From Macrobrachium rosenbergii (taxonomy: Eukaryota > Arthropoda > Malacostraca > Decapoda > Palaemonidae): a stretch of DNA of 64,000 nucleotides. Shown one piece after another: positions 46,133 to 57,599 of this stretch. Under the pieces are notes generated by a model. It had not been told where the DNA came from. It saw nothing but the letters and a program-made list of their open reading frames with translations, and searched no databases. The stretch spans positions 57,578,468-57,642,467 of the forward strand of contig NC_089781.1 in the NCBI RefSeq assembly GCF_040412425.1, read 5' to 3'. The position numbers and the translations under genes are program-made. Position 1 is the stretch's first letter. Every line of letters starts with the position of its first letter.

Positions 46133-46620
46133 TTTAGAGCTGCTGTTTATGTGGGTATGGGAGTTACAGTAAGTTATATAAGCCCCCTAAATAATAAATA
46201 AATATTATAAACTAATACAAACTTGTTAAATGATGAGATACTGGGGTAAAGTTCTTGTGGATTTAACTCAATTGTTGCGGAACAAATTGGTTCCGAGTTA
46301 TCGGGGGACAGATTCCATTTCGTTCCTTTGTCAGCACGTAGGGAAACCACCCACCCTGTAACGACACGCTGGCTAAGTTATCCCTTAGTTTCGTTTCAGG
46401 AGAGCTCTCTCAAGGGGTGTCATTGCAAAGATTAATCCTCTGTCACCAGTCGAAAGGGGGACCGATGAAAGATAATTTGGAACAATTCTGATTAGTCCTT
46501 GGTGTTGGCCAGTTCAGTTTGCTCATATATCTGTTGTTTAGATCGTTCCATATGTCTGACTTTAATCCAGTCTGTTTATTGTGATCCTCATCTATGTGAA
46601 AGCAAATGTTTTCGCTTATG
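46133..46620. other. No recognisable feature
   Basis: Nothing supported. Confidence 0.45.
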
Positions 46621-46630
46621 GCTCTCTCTC

Positions 46631-46680
<50 letters not shown>
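46621..46680. repeat. (TC)n microsatellite
   Basis: TC with one CAT interruption. Confidence 0.95.
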
Positions 46681-46681
<1 letters not shown>

Positions 46682-48300
46682 AGCAGATGTCCACTCACTA
46701 TTATTGGTACGGAAAAAAAACTGAAAAACCCCAAACTACTTCATTTTCGATGCGAGAAATGGCTGGCCGGGACGGACGCCTAGAAAGCCTACTTGAAAGA
46801 AGGCAGCGTCATTGGAGCCACCATCTCTAGACCTTGAGAGCCACATTGCACTTCTAGTCTGTACAAATATATCGCAAAATGAGCAAGATATTATGAAAAG
46901 AAGTAGTATTTTTGAAGGCAAACACACTGGGAAATCGAGGCCAAGACACTGGTATTCGAATCCTCATCAGGGCATATTTATCTCGCTTCTAATGGGAGCA
47001 AGACCGACTTTTTTTCTTCGTTCTGTTTTCCTGTACAGTAGCCCTTGGCATTAGGTTACCCATCGGATTAAAAAAAAAATACGTACTGATAAGCGCTGAG
47101 TAGACTAATAACGGAGAAAACATTAGTTCGTCTAAACCAGTAAAGAGCTGTTTTTCTTTTGCACTGAAAAGGGGACACCTTGGAAAACGCGATCCACCCG
47201 TTCCCTCTGGAGGGGGTTGAACCCTGGGGATGGGGGTCAGGGCTGGCCAGGGCGTTGGGGAGGGGAACAGTCGAGCCGGCGACCAACCACGATCTTGCCA
47301 GAGAAACTCGTTTTAAAATTGTTTTTGGGATATGCTCTTTAACTAGCAAGGAATCAATATCGGGTATGACTGCTTGGCTGTGCCATATGTTTCCCCCTTT
47401 CATAATGGAGAAAAGGTCACAGCTATAGCCAATCTCGCGTAGAGGAAATTGTCCATTGTGCCCTACCCCTTGGTGAACTAATAATGGCCAATCTTCTAAC
47501 AATTACAGAGGATAAAAGAGACCCCTGTCCACCGATTTCGACTCTCCCTCGAGCTTTTTCGCACTCTTTCTCCCTCTTTCCACACCCCCTTCACCCTCCC
47601 CTCAATCCCCCATTCACGAAAGATTGTGCTTTGCTCTGGATTGGGTAGTTCGCAATGACGCAATTGAAATCATTAAGAGCAGTGATACTGTGTGTCCTCA
47701 CGCTTTGGATGTCAGTCATGTGTGAAATTTAATCACTGCCTCTCTCGCATACAGGCATATAAGTCAGTAATAGGCACAATAAAAAAAGTCATGGTTTATC
47801 AGTGCCATCAGTAACATCAGATTATGGGATAAGTCGCTTCAGACACGAGCAGGTAAATAATAAGTTGGCAGTTATTCTCGTAGGCATATAATTCAAGTCA
47901 AGAAATGAGCGGCACATAAAACGAATATGACTTGTTTGTTTAGGAAACCCTCCGGGTGGCAGTAACGAAGCAAAAACTTGTTCTGGGTTATTATTTTACG
48001 TGAATGCGGTTGGTAAAAGAACAACAAAACGTCGGGGCCACCTCCACGTGACTTCTGGAGAGGAATCCGGGACTGTGATATGAGCGCGGTCGCGATCCCA
48101 GATTTTCCTTCATTGAACTTTTCCCTTTGACTGGTGAGGGCAAGTGGCTTCCACACTAAACTACAAACAAAATGAAAAGGGAACATGCAGGCTGAGGGAT
48201 TAAATGTGAAAGGAAACATTGTAGATATTTCAAGATAAAGCCCATGGAGGAAAGTTGGAATGAAGAGATAGAAGGATAGCTTGATAGATAAATAGACCTC
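46681..48300. other. No supported gene; possible tRNA-like head near 47190-47290
   Basis: On the minus strand, GGTTCAACCCC (about 47210-47220) resembles a B-box and TGGTTGGTCGCCGG (about 47277-47290) a weak A-box, so a decayed SINE head is possible. Two minus frames of 144 and 154 codons (47068-47502, 47893-48357) match nothing I know. Confidence 0.3.
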
Positions 48301-48658
48301 CTCAAAGGCAGTATGCGGTGATATCGAAGACACTTCGCAAAGGAATTGATGTGTCACATAACGAAACCATTGATGGTTCTTTTTTTCACATCTCTAATGT
48401 TCGTTATTTTTTCACCTGATTTGATTTTATGCTCTAACTCTATTACTGATTTTGAATTATTGTTTCCTATTCTTGTACAAATTGATGCAAATTTAGTCAT
48501 TCTTGTATATTTCAGGTTTTAAAAATCTTCCCATTCGTTCTTGAATGCAGGTGGCACCTTCCGATTCTGAGCGAGTATTATAGGATAAAGATGCCAGACC
48601 TATGCTATTCGATACTTTGTCTTCGCTTCACTACAGTCGGCTAACTACCATATATATT
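48301..48658 (+). repeat. Left arm of large inverted repeat
   Basis: About 358 bp, pairing with 50111-50478 in opposite orientation with roughly 90% identity by eye. Shared landmarks: GGCACCTTCCGATTCTGAGC, GATAAAGATGCCAGACC and TTTGTCTTCGCTTCACTACA. The inner end reads ACTACCATATATA and opens into (TA)n. Confidence 0.85.
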
Positions 48659-49332
<674 letters not shown>

Positions 49333-49351
49333 ATTTTTGATTTATTATAAA

Positions 49352-49766
49352 TTTTTGTATAAAGTTAAAGGCATTCTTCGCAGATACTATGTTTTACCAA
49401 GACTTTGAATAATTCTATACTTTTTTTTTCAAGGAAGCTTCTCAGGTTTAAGGAAAAATTACTCAAGATTCTTTCCATTTACTTATTCTATTCGGCGACC
49501 GTTTCCTCGCTCACCGGCGATGTCTTCAGGACTTAATTTCCAATTGACACACGAGGTTTTTATTAATAGGCTACTGCATGCGGACTTTTGCATTTTAAAC
49601 ATTATGTCATTGGGTGCTGAATTTCTATTGGTCGGCGGGTCTCATTTTTTCACTGGTGGTCTGGGCAATGACATAATGTTTAAAATGTAGAAAAAAAGTA
49701 TTAAAGTATTCAGTCTTGGTAAAAAAATAGTATCTGCTGAAGAATGCCTATATCTTTCATACAAAA
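49352..49766. repeat. Nested inverted repeat
   Basis: GGCATTCTTCGCAGATACTA and following bases (about 49370-49433) pair with 49690-49759 on the other strand. A third copy of the motif ends the right outer arm near 50468-50500. Confidence 0.7.
49591..49687. mobile_element. 97-bp fold-back element with perfect 22-bp inverted ends
   Basis: 49591-49612 (starting CATTTTAAACATTATG) is the exact reverse complement of 49666-49687. The 53-bp centre contains ATTGGTCGGCGGGTCTC. No target-site duplication is clear. Confidence 0.75.
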
Positions 49767-49787
49767 AATAATATATTATATAATATA

Positions 49788-49799
49788 TATATATATATA

Positions 49800-49872
<73 letters not shown>
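49788..49872. repeat. (TA)n array
   Basis: TA with an AAAAATTA interruption, then pure to 49871. It borders the 3' side of the SINE that follows. Confidence 0.95.
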
Positions 49873-49873
<1 letters not shown>

Positions 49874-49894
49874 CTATTTATCATATATATATAT

Positions 49895-50110
49895 ATATAT
49901 ATTCATATACAATCTATTTATCACATCGCTGATTCATATACAATCAGAAAGCTTCCTTTAATATCCAATTCGCTCTACCTCGGAAATAATATATTTTCAT
50001 ATATGTTACCGAAGGGGAATTTTTTTTTTTAGTTGATAATAAGTCCACCGTCCCGTGGGGTCGAACCAGCGACGGACGAGGACTCAGGACTACAGGGACG
50101 CACTAACCCA
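49895..50110 (-). mobile_element. tRNA-derived SINE (minus strand) with TA-rich tail
   Basis: Read on the minus strand: an A-box-like TGGGTTAGTGCG (50099-50110), a perfect B-box GGTTCGACCCC (50057-50067), an A-rich stretch, then a body with CCCCTTCGGTAAC and ATTTCCGAGGTAGAGCG, and repeated TTGTATATGAAT words ending in TA repeats. It lies against the right arm of the large inverted repeat. The family resembles decapod repeats from memory, unverified. Confidence 0.7.
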
Positions 50111-50478
50111 TATATATATGGTAGCTAGTCAGCTGTAGTGAAGCGAAGACAAAGTATCGAATAGCATAGGTCTGGCATCTTTATCCTAAAATACTCGCTC
50201 AGAATCGGAAGGTGCCACCTGCATTCAAGAACGAATGGGAAGATTTTTAAAGCCTGAAATATACAAGAATGACTAAATTTGCATCAATTTGTACGAGAAT
50301 AGGAAACAATAATTCAAAATCAGTAATAGAGTTAGAATATAAAATCAAATCAGGTGAAAAAAATAACGAACATTAGAGATTTGGAAAAGAGAACCATCAA
50401 TGATTTCGTTATGCGACGCATCAATTCTTTCGCAAAGTGTCGTCGATATCAACGTTTACTGCCTTGAACAGTATCTGC
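50111..50478 (-). repeat. Right arm of large inverted repeat
   Basis: Reverse complement of 48301-48658. It begins TATATATATGGTAGCTAG and ends near GCCTTGAACAGTATCTGCG. Confidence 0.85.
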
Positions 50479-50507
50479 GAAGAATCCCTTTAACTTTAAT
50501 GAAAAAA

Positions 50508-50512
<5 letters not shown>

Positions 50513-50582
<70 letters not shown>

Positions 50583-50594
50583 GTGTGTGTGTTT
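50513..50594. repeat. (TA)n-(GT)n array
   Basis: TA to 50579, then GT to 50592. Confidence 0.95.
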
Positions 50595-52032
50595 ACATTT
50601 GTAAAAGTTAGAATTCAGGTTTTCTTGATGCTGGCATAACCAAGTTCTTTTCCACCTGACTTTGTTTCTTTTCTTATGCCAGAGCATAATGAATTTCCTG
50701 CAGCATGGTTCTTCTTTTGCTGTGATTCACCCTAATCTATTTAGTTAATTTTTTTTTCTTTCTTCCACTTTATTTTCTTCCACCATCTACCTCCTCCTAT
50801 TCCTCCTCCTCCTCCTCCTCCTCTTCTTCATTTTTTCTTCTTCACCGATGGCATATTCCCATTGGTCGCGTTGATCTCTTTATAGCTAACCAAATGACCT
50901 TTTTGTGGGTTTGCGTTACCATAAATGTAATTTTTATCTGCGCGTTCATTGGACCTCTCACGGAGGCCGTGGCCGGCCTTGTGTGGAAGTAGGGAAGAGC
51001 CGACTTGATTTTAGGAGCGATTTCGTTGGCTTTTATAGATTCAGTCTTATTCACGCCAGTCAGTGGTCAGAGAATATGGGCCTCGGAATCAGCTGTAAAT
51101 GTATTCTTATTTTTAAAGTTAGGGTTTTTTCTTTTGGTGTAGTGGTGCAGTGGATAGATAGCCTTTTGAAAACCTTGAACTTCTTGCCATTACAGTAATG
51201 CATTGATCTGATGTAGAAGGGAACAGTGGAGAATTCTCTACGCACCATTCTCAGGCAGAACCATGAAGCCCAGCCAACGTTTGGGATGTATTTCACTTGA
51301 TCGGGGTTTTCATCTCCCATGACACGCAGGGGATAGTATTCTGAATCTTGTGCCTACAGCTGTAAGGGTCCTGCTTCGATTAGAGGTCCTTCGGAGCGTC
51401 TTCCGACTGAGGAGCAACTTTTCATTTAAAGCTGCGCCTCTGGCGAACCCGACCGGGATCCTGTTTCCTGATTGGCTATGGGAGACTTTGTCGTTTCAAA
51501 AAACTCTATTTTGATTGGCAATGGAACATTTCTCTGGGGTCACTACAAGAATCTAAATGGTCAGCACGGATTTAGGTGCTTGTTAATTGGCCTCCTTATT
51601 GGTTTAGTTTCCAGCAAGGTTTTTTGATAGGTAATAGTTATGCATGTCTAGACGCACCTCTCAGGAAGCCTGTTTATAGATGATAATTAGGATTTTGAAT
51701 TTAGTCACTTGTTTTCGTATTCATATTATTCCCCAGTGGAAAAGCTGGGCAAATATTTTTTTTAGCGGGTGTTGGCTTCCTTTTTTTTTTTATTAGAAAG
51801 GATCCTTGATTTGGCTTTGAAAAATATATTGTAGAAAACTCGATAGATTGATATATTAATCATTCAATAGAGAGACTGAATCTGTCATGCGCCATCATCT
51901 GTAGAATATCCTTGATTAAAAAGCAAAGTTTGTCAAAGTTAATGCCATTCACCCGATGAGATCATAATATATGTATCTGGTTTTCATCTGCTGAATATCT
52001 TAATTTTAGCCTTATCTCCAATGGCAACGTCA

Positions 52033-52035
<3 letters not shown>
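50595..52035. other. No supported gene
   Basis: CTC/TTC-rich segment 50758-50838. An A-box-like TGGTGCAGTGG (about 51142-51152) has no matching B-box. Confidence 0.45.

Positions 52036-52107
<72 letters not shown>
52036..52107. repeat. (TC)n microsatellite
   Basis: About 36 units. Confidence 0.95.
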
Positions 52108-52109
<2 letters not shown>

Positions 52110-52599
52110 TCGTACGTGACCAGGTGGATACACGGCCTGAGTAAGTGTTTATGTTAGTAAAATGGTGTTGATGGGTGTGTGATTTTGAGATATGCTTCCC
52201 GCACTGCCATGCATCGCTAAATACTGACAAATGAGTCACTCGAAAGGTGTGGGCGTTTTTCCGCACGTTCTTTCATATTGTTATCGTCTGCAGCGATTTT
52301 CTCCCTGTGTTTTCTTCCGCCTCCCTGCAGCAGCTCTTCCTCTTTCTTGGGTGCCGTCGTGTCCAGGATCAATGGCAATTAGAATGATTTATTGGTGCAT
52401 ATTTTTCTTTTCCAATTTTCATTTTATTATTGTGCTCACGCTTTCAGTTTGCTCTCTTGAAGTGTCTGTTTATTTGTGTAAAATATTCAGAGCTACGGTA
52501 TAAATATGGCGCTGTTTTTGCCTGCTGAAAATGATACAGTTCGATAAACGATGTACTGTAGTCCACGGGCGGTGAGGCTGAACTCCTTCCTGCAAACCT
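52108..52599. other. No recognisable feature
   Basis: May include decayed LINE sequence upstream of the next entry, but no motif shows it. Confidence 0.4.
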
Positions 52600-53160
52600 T
52601 GCACTGTATTGATCAGCCGATTTAGTACTGTGTTCCCACGCCATGATTCACTGTGCATAGATAATTCTGTACTGAAGGATTCTCAGTATTTGACAGCTTT
52701 CGGCATTATCTTCGACTGTAAGCTTTCTTTTTCACATCATATCCAAGCATACTTAACGGTCCCAGAAAAACTGCTCGCACAGCTGCTTAACTACAGAAAT
52801 ATCAGTAGTTCTACAGGCTTCGGATCTCTCGCTTTCCCATTGCTGCAGTGTTGCTCTTTATTGAACCGTGTGCATGTGCAGCCTCCCGGCAAAATTTCTG
52901 GGCAAAATTGCTGAAAGACCTGAGATTCTTCCATACTTGAAGGCTAATTATGATTTAGGACATCATAGGGAAACTTCATCCAGAGTGCCTGCACTTTTGG
53001 AATGAGTGCGTGCTACTCGCTCTCTGGCCATTTCCTGATGAGGTGTCGAGATTATCACTACCTTGTACCTGGCATCTTTCATTTTCTTGTGTAAAATTGT
53101 GGCGCATTTTGCCTAGCACTGTTAGGGAAATCGACGTGCTAAGATTGACTTAGCTATCTG
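52600..53160 (+). pseudogene. LINE (non-LTR retrotransposon) reverse transcriptase C-terminal remnant
   Basis: The + frame from 52609 reads VFPRHDSLCIDNSVL, LTAFGIIFDCKLSFSHHI and NYRNISSSTGF. This matches the region after the catalytic core in Jockey/CR1-like LINE proteins, usually of the form ...LGVTFDSKLTFxxHI.... A later shifted frame gives KLWRILPSTVREIDVLRLT then stop (to about 53154), resembling the typical LINE C-terminal LWNxLP segment. At least two frame changes are needed, and the part between (the usual LPVLEYCSxxW region) is decayed to FPLLQCCSLLNRV. Catalytic RT and endonuclease are absent: a 5'-truncated dead copy, as is usual for LINEs. Confidence 0.75.
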
Positions 53161-53640
53161 TGGCGTCATTTTTCTTATTTATTTTCATACGTTTTCTACA
53201 ACTGTGCATGAATGTCTGTATGTCTCTTTTATCTCTTTCTTTATATTTCCTTATTTATCTTACACTTTGTTTTGCTCTTTTTTTTTGTTGAGTTTTGCTT
53301 CTTGGAAAGCTTGGCAAAGAATTTAATGATAACGTCATAGCAGCACTGTACTATGTTCGCTGTTCCACAGGGAATCCTATTACTGAATAAATAACATTAG
53401 TTCCGGTCGGCAACTGCATGGATGCCCAACAGAAAATGCCACACACCGCTGCAACTTAAACCACTTCACCATCCTTGGGGTAGGGCGCCGCCAGTGACCT
53501 CCTCCTTCAGTAATTCTTGTAAATCGGAAAGACGGCATCTTCTACAGTAATAGTAATGATAAAGATGATAATGTTCTGTTGTGCCCTTTCTTGCAGATTA
53601 AATTGTTTGAACATGAAAACTTTCTTAAAGAAAAATTTTT
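53161..53640. other. Possible LINE 3' UTR, otherwise nothing
   Basis: Starts right after the LINE stop. No terminal repeat or poly(A) was identified. Confidence 0.3.
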
Positions 53641-53786
<146 letters not shown>

Positions 53787-53896
53787 AACTGACTGCTTAA
53801 TCAAGGGACTTCGAAACTGATTAGAGACTTTGAATATTCTTTGGTAACGATAGCTGCTTTGATATGCATTTTTATTCTGTTGACCTATTTGCTATG

Positions 53897-53897
<1 letters not shown>

Positions 53898-53971
<74 letters not shown>
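53898..53971. repeat. (ATT)n microsatellite
   Basis: About 24 units. Confidence 0.95.
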
Positions 53972-56001
53972 TAATGTTCTTTGCCTTATCTTTTTTGCCT
54001 TGAGAGCATGGTATACAAGAAGTATGTGAAGAAGACATCAAATCTAAAGACATCTGTAAGAAAGAATAGGAAGGAATGAAAGATGGTAGAAGGAATAGTG
54101 AAATGATCGTCTAAGGATATAGAGCAAAACGATCGATTTTTTTCCTGCTTGAAGGAAACTCATGGTCAAAATTTCTTGTTTGGGTGTACAGTATATACTT
54201 GTTTAATGGAGCCGCTAGTTATGGAGCTTTGGTTGGGCGTCGCGCCCTCCACCTCGAATTCCGTGACTTCTGTTGTCACTGTCACGATAACTGATATAAC
54301 CACCTTGACATATGACTTTTATTTTTCTTAATCACCTGAGGAATATAGGAGAAATGAATGAACTCTCAGCAGCGCCTTAGATTAGACAACAAGCTTGACT
54401 TGATATAAGCCTGAGAAGATCTTGAAGTTCGTTTTCTTACTCTCAGGTTCTAGGATTCATTAGGAAGTTCTTCACAATGGCGTAGTAGATACTGTTACTT
54501 CTGTATGGAAAACAAACGGAATGGAAAGGTCTGGAAGGGAGGATTTCTTGTTGTTATTCTTGCATTTGTTACCTATTTGTAAGACTTCTCTTGTATTAGG
54601 TATGTCATTATTGAGAGCATTATTATTTTTAGTATACATGCAGACGTGCATTTGTCTATGTGCGAGTGACCCAGGGACAAGGTACCTATAAATCGACATC
54701 ACTAGTCACTGGGCCACAACCTATTGCGCAGTAAAGAATGAGCACTTCTAGAAAGACCTGTGCTCAGCTTCCGTTACTTGATTGTCACCTGGAGAAGAGC
54801 GTGCACGTGGCCAGTCAGAATGTCATCCCTCCACGACTAGGTCACTTTATCAAAGAAAAATAACCTTGGATTCTCTGTCGGCTAATATAAAGCTTTAGCA
54901 TGATGAGGCTTTTTTCGAGGCCACTGTTGTCATTTAAAGTAAAAACAAAAATTGTCATGATCTCATCTGCAATCATTTGAAAGCAATGAATATATATCTG
55001 TGCAAAGTATGTGATGCATACAACCACTATACGAAGCAACTCTGACATCTTGGAAAGATCAAGGGCCAGAGAAACTCAAAGCAAACTCCTTTTTTACTGG
55101 TTATTAAGACAGCATACCGCATAAATTGATGCATACATAACCCAGATAGAAATATATATGAGTTATATTCTGTAATAAACTTATAAGTAATGTGTAATTA
55201 TTTAAATATACAGCACAAGTGTCCAGGACGAGTATATCTCCTAGTGTTCACCCGGGAAAAAAAATTCTTCTGATCAGCAAACCAGCAGAAATTCTAATGG
55301 TGTCATACTCGTAGATACGGTAAATAGTTCTTTCGTAAAATTTCCAATTTCGACAATCATCATCATAATATTTTCCTTGTCTAACATTCCTTTTGAGGCA
55401 TATATGTTCTTAGGTATCTCTTCTGCATGTCCTTTTGTATCAGTGACTCATTTAATTTTGAAAAGTTACATATAAAATTATGTAAAGCTCTCATAAAATT
55501 CTTTGTAAAAAATGGTTGCGGAAAATAGATTGTGAAGTTTAGCTATCAAAGTATGTGCAAATAGATTGCGATCCTTTCCCTAACAATTTCCCTTAAAAGG
55601 ATAACAGTTAAAACATTTGTTGAACATTTGATGACTTTCTGTTCTTGCATAAAGGATTATGATGCATTTAATAACAATCTTTCTTAGAAGAATAAATGAT
55701 ATTCACTAGCAAATTATAAAAAGATCTAAAATATTTCAACATTTGTTTCATCTCACTGATGAAATCCTTTGTCTCAGTTCATCAAAATTTTCTTATGGAC
55801 AATTTGCTGCACTACACATGTGGAGTAGTGAGTTCCACCCGGAAATCACTGCTTATCTCAAAGCAATAGAGGTCTGAATTCTGTACCTCGATTTTTGAAA
55901 GTCCTTTCGTGGTTTGAGGGTTTATTATGCTTACAACGGAGCACACTTAGGAATTGCATGCTTGCTCTTATCAGAATATCATATTATTGTTTTGGCTGGT
56001 A

Positions 56002-56005
<4 letters not shown>
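53972..56005. other. No recognisable feature
   Basis: 2 kb, AT-rich in its second half; nothing supported. Confidence 0.45.

Positions 56006-56071
<66 letters not shown>
56006..56071. repeat. (TC)n microsatellite
   Basis: About 33 units. Confidence 0.95.
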
Positions 56072-56074
<3 letters not shown>

Positions 56075-56952
56075 GGTTGCTTTTGCTTTAGTTAGTCAAC
56101 TGCAGTATATATTATATTTCATGTGTTCATGGCAATATGTCGAAGTATTGTATTTAAAGCAAAGCGACAGAAGTAAGGAAGTCTAGAAAGGAAGAAAAGA
56201 TCACAGAATAATAAATTCGAAACAAATTATCTACGGTGGGTACAACTGGATATAATAGGAGCAGATGGAGCCTTGTTGTGGGTCGCCTGACACCTCCTCC
56301 AGTATGTGGTTTGTTACGAGAGAGTCCACCATAGGTTAATCCATTTTGCTCTGCTGGAAAGGACACCTGGAACATAAAAAGAATTCCATTTGGCTTGACT
56401 GGGTTTCCTTCGCTCAGGTCTTTGATGATCATTGAGGCTTCTCTCACTTTTTCCTTCCTCTATACTTCCTTATGGGAATTAGCTTCACTTAAAATTGAAT
56501 GTTGTATGGAATGTTAGAGAGTTCTTTTTCGATTTTAACCATTTTTTAGATAAATTATACAGTTTCTTATGATAACTCTTGCAAACATTTTTTGTCAAGC
56601 TTTCTTGAACATTATGATAGTATAATAGGTGTGTTTAACGCAAAAATACGTTTACTGGGAGCTCTAATGACTTTACTGCCGGATTTTGCTGATAAACTAC
56701 CGTGTGTAGACAGAGCAAATTCTCCCAGCTAACAAGAGAGCATCATTGTAGTGAAGAACTGTTTATCCTAGAAATAAACTTAGGAAAGGTTTGGTATTAT
56801 ATATATTTTGAAATATATCATTAATTAGATGAGGAGTCAAAATCAAAAGCATCAACAACAATAAATGCAATAAAGAACAATTAGATACATTAGCAGTGGA
56901 CTCATTATGTATCTCTTCTTTTAAGATGACTTTTGCAGTCAACACACGGCTT
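56072..56952. other. No firm feature; acceptor-like site on minus strand near 56370
   Basis: On the minus strand, TTTTTATGTTCCAG|GTGTCC precedes a short open stretch, VSFPAEQNGLTYGGLS, then a stop. It could be a tiny terminal exon downstream of the next entry, but is too short to support. Confidence 0.2.
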
Positions 56953-57129
56953 TCATGAATCTATTTTTTCAGCACAATTGCTTCTATTCAACAGGAGATC
57001 ATTTGGGTGTTTCTCTGAGGCGCTCTTCAAGAAATAGTCCTTCACTCCCGTGGAAGTGGATATTGAAGTGTCAAGTGGTCCTCCAAATGCGGGTTGGCCA
57101 AACATTGAAGGGTCCTCAAACTCGGCCAC
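56953..57129 (-). CDS. Candidate terminal exon, unknown product (minus strand)
   Basis: A pyrimidine-rich tract ends in TCTATTTCCAG on the minus strand (acceptor AG at 57130-57131). The frame is then open in phase 0 for 58 codons to a TGA at 56953. The peptide starts VAEFEDPSMFGQPAFGGPLD and ends NCAEKIDS. Its first 40 residues are compositionally protein-like (acidic, then Gly/Pro/Phe) and the DNA is more GC-rich than its surroundings. I do not recognise the family. No AATAAA signal follows within about 200 bp, so the real exon might end earlier at an unnoticed donor. No companion exon was identified. Confidence 0.3.
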   Translation of the reverse strand: MAEFEDPSMFGQPAFGGPLDTSISTSTGVKDYFLKSASEKHPNDLLLNRSNCAEKIDS

Positions 57130-57550
57130 CTGGAAATAGAAGAGGACTCTGAAGAGTGAAGATAGTTGAAAGGGGACGTTTGATACCGGAGAAAAGGCTA
57201 AAATACTGAAAGAAAAACAGTTATCAAATGAAGGTGCCAAGTGTTAGTGTTCGTTTCACGTCAAGAAACTATATCAGGTTATTCCAGGTTCGCTGCAAAT
57301 CGTTTAATAAGGAAGTGTGATAACAAAGTAAACAATACATAAAATCATAATAATCTCGAAACAAAACTCGATGAACATTGCGTCATTAAGAAAAAGCCGT
57401 GATCTTCGAAAGGTCGGCAGCTACGAGTGCCACGTTGTTTGGGTGCTTAGCTCATTATAAGCCCCGAACGCATTGAGGACCAAGGTATTCGTGCCATACT
57501 TTCTGCCTGTTAACATTATGATAATTGAGAAGCAATAGGCTTTCTAAAAT

Positions 57551-57554
<4 letters not shown>
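57130..57554. other. Acceptor tract of the candidate exon, otherwise nothing
   Basis: No upstream exon was recognised on the minus strand. Confidence 0.35.

Positions 57555-57595
<41 letters not shown>
57555..57595. repeat. (TC)n microsatellite
   Basis: About 20 units. Confidence 0.95.

Positions 57596-57599
<4 letters not shown>

Noticed and set aside
47068..47502. 144-codon minus-strand frame
   Set aside because: Overlaps a possible decayed SINE head; no recognised similarity.
47893..48357. 154-codon minus-strand frame
   Set aside because: No recognised motif, no promoter or splice context, and it runs into the left arm of the large inverted repeat.
51142..51152. A-box-like TGGTGCAGTGG
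   Set aside because: No B-box at the expected distance.
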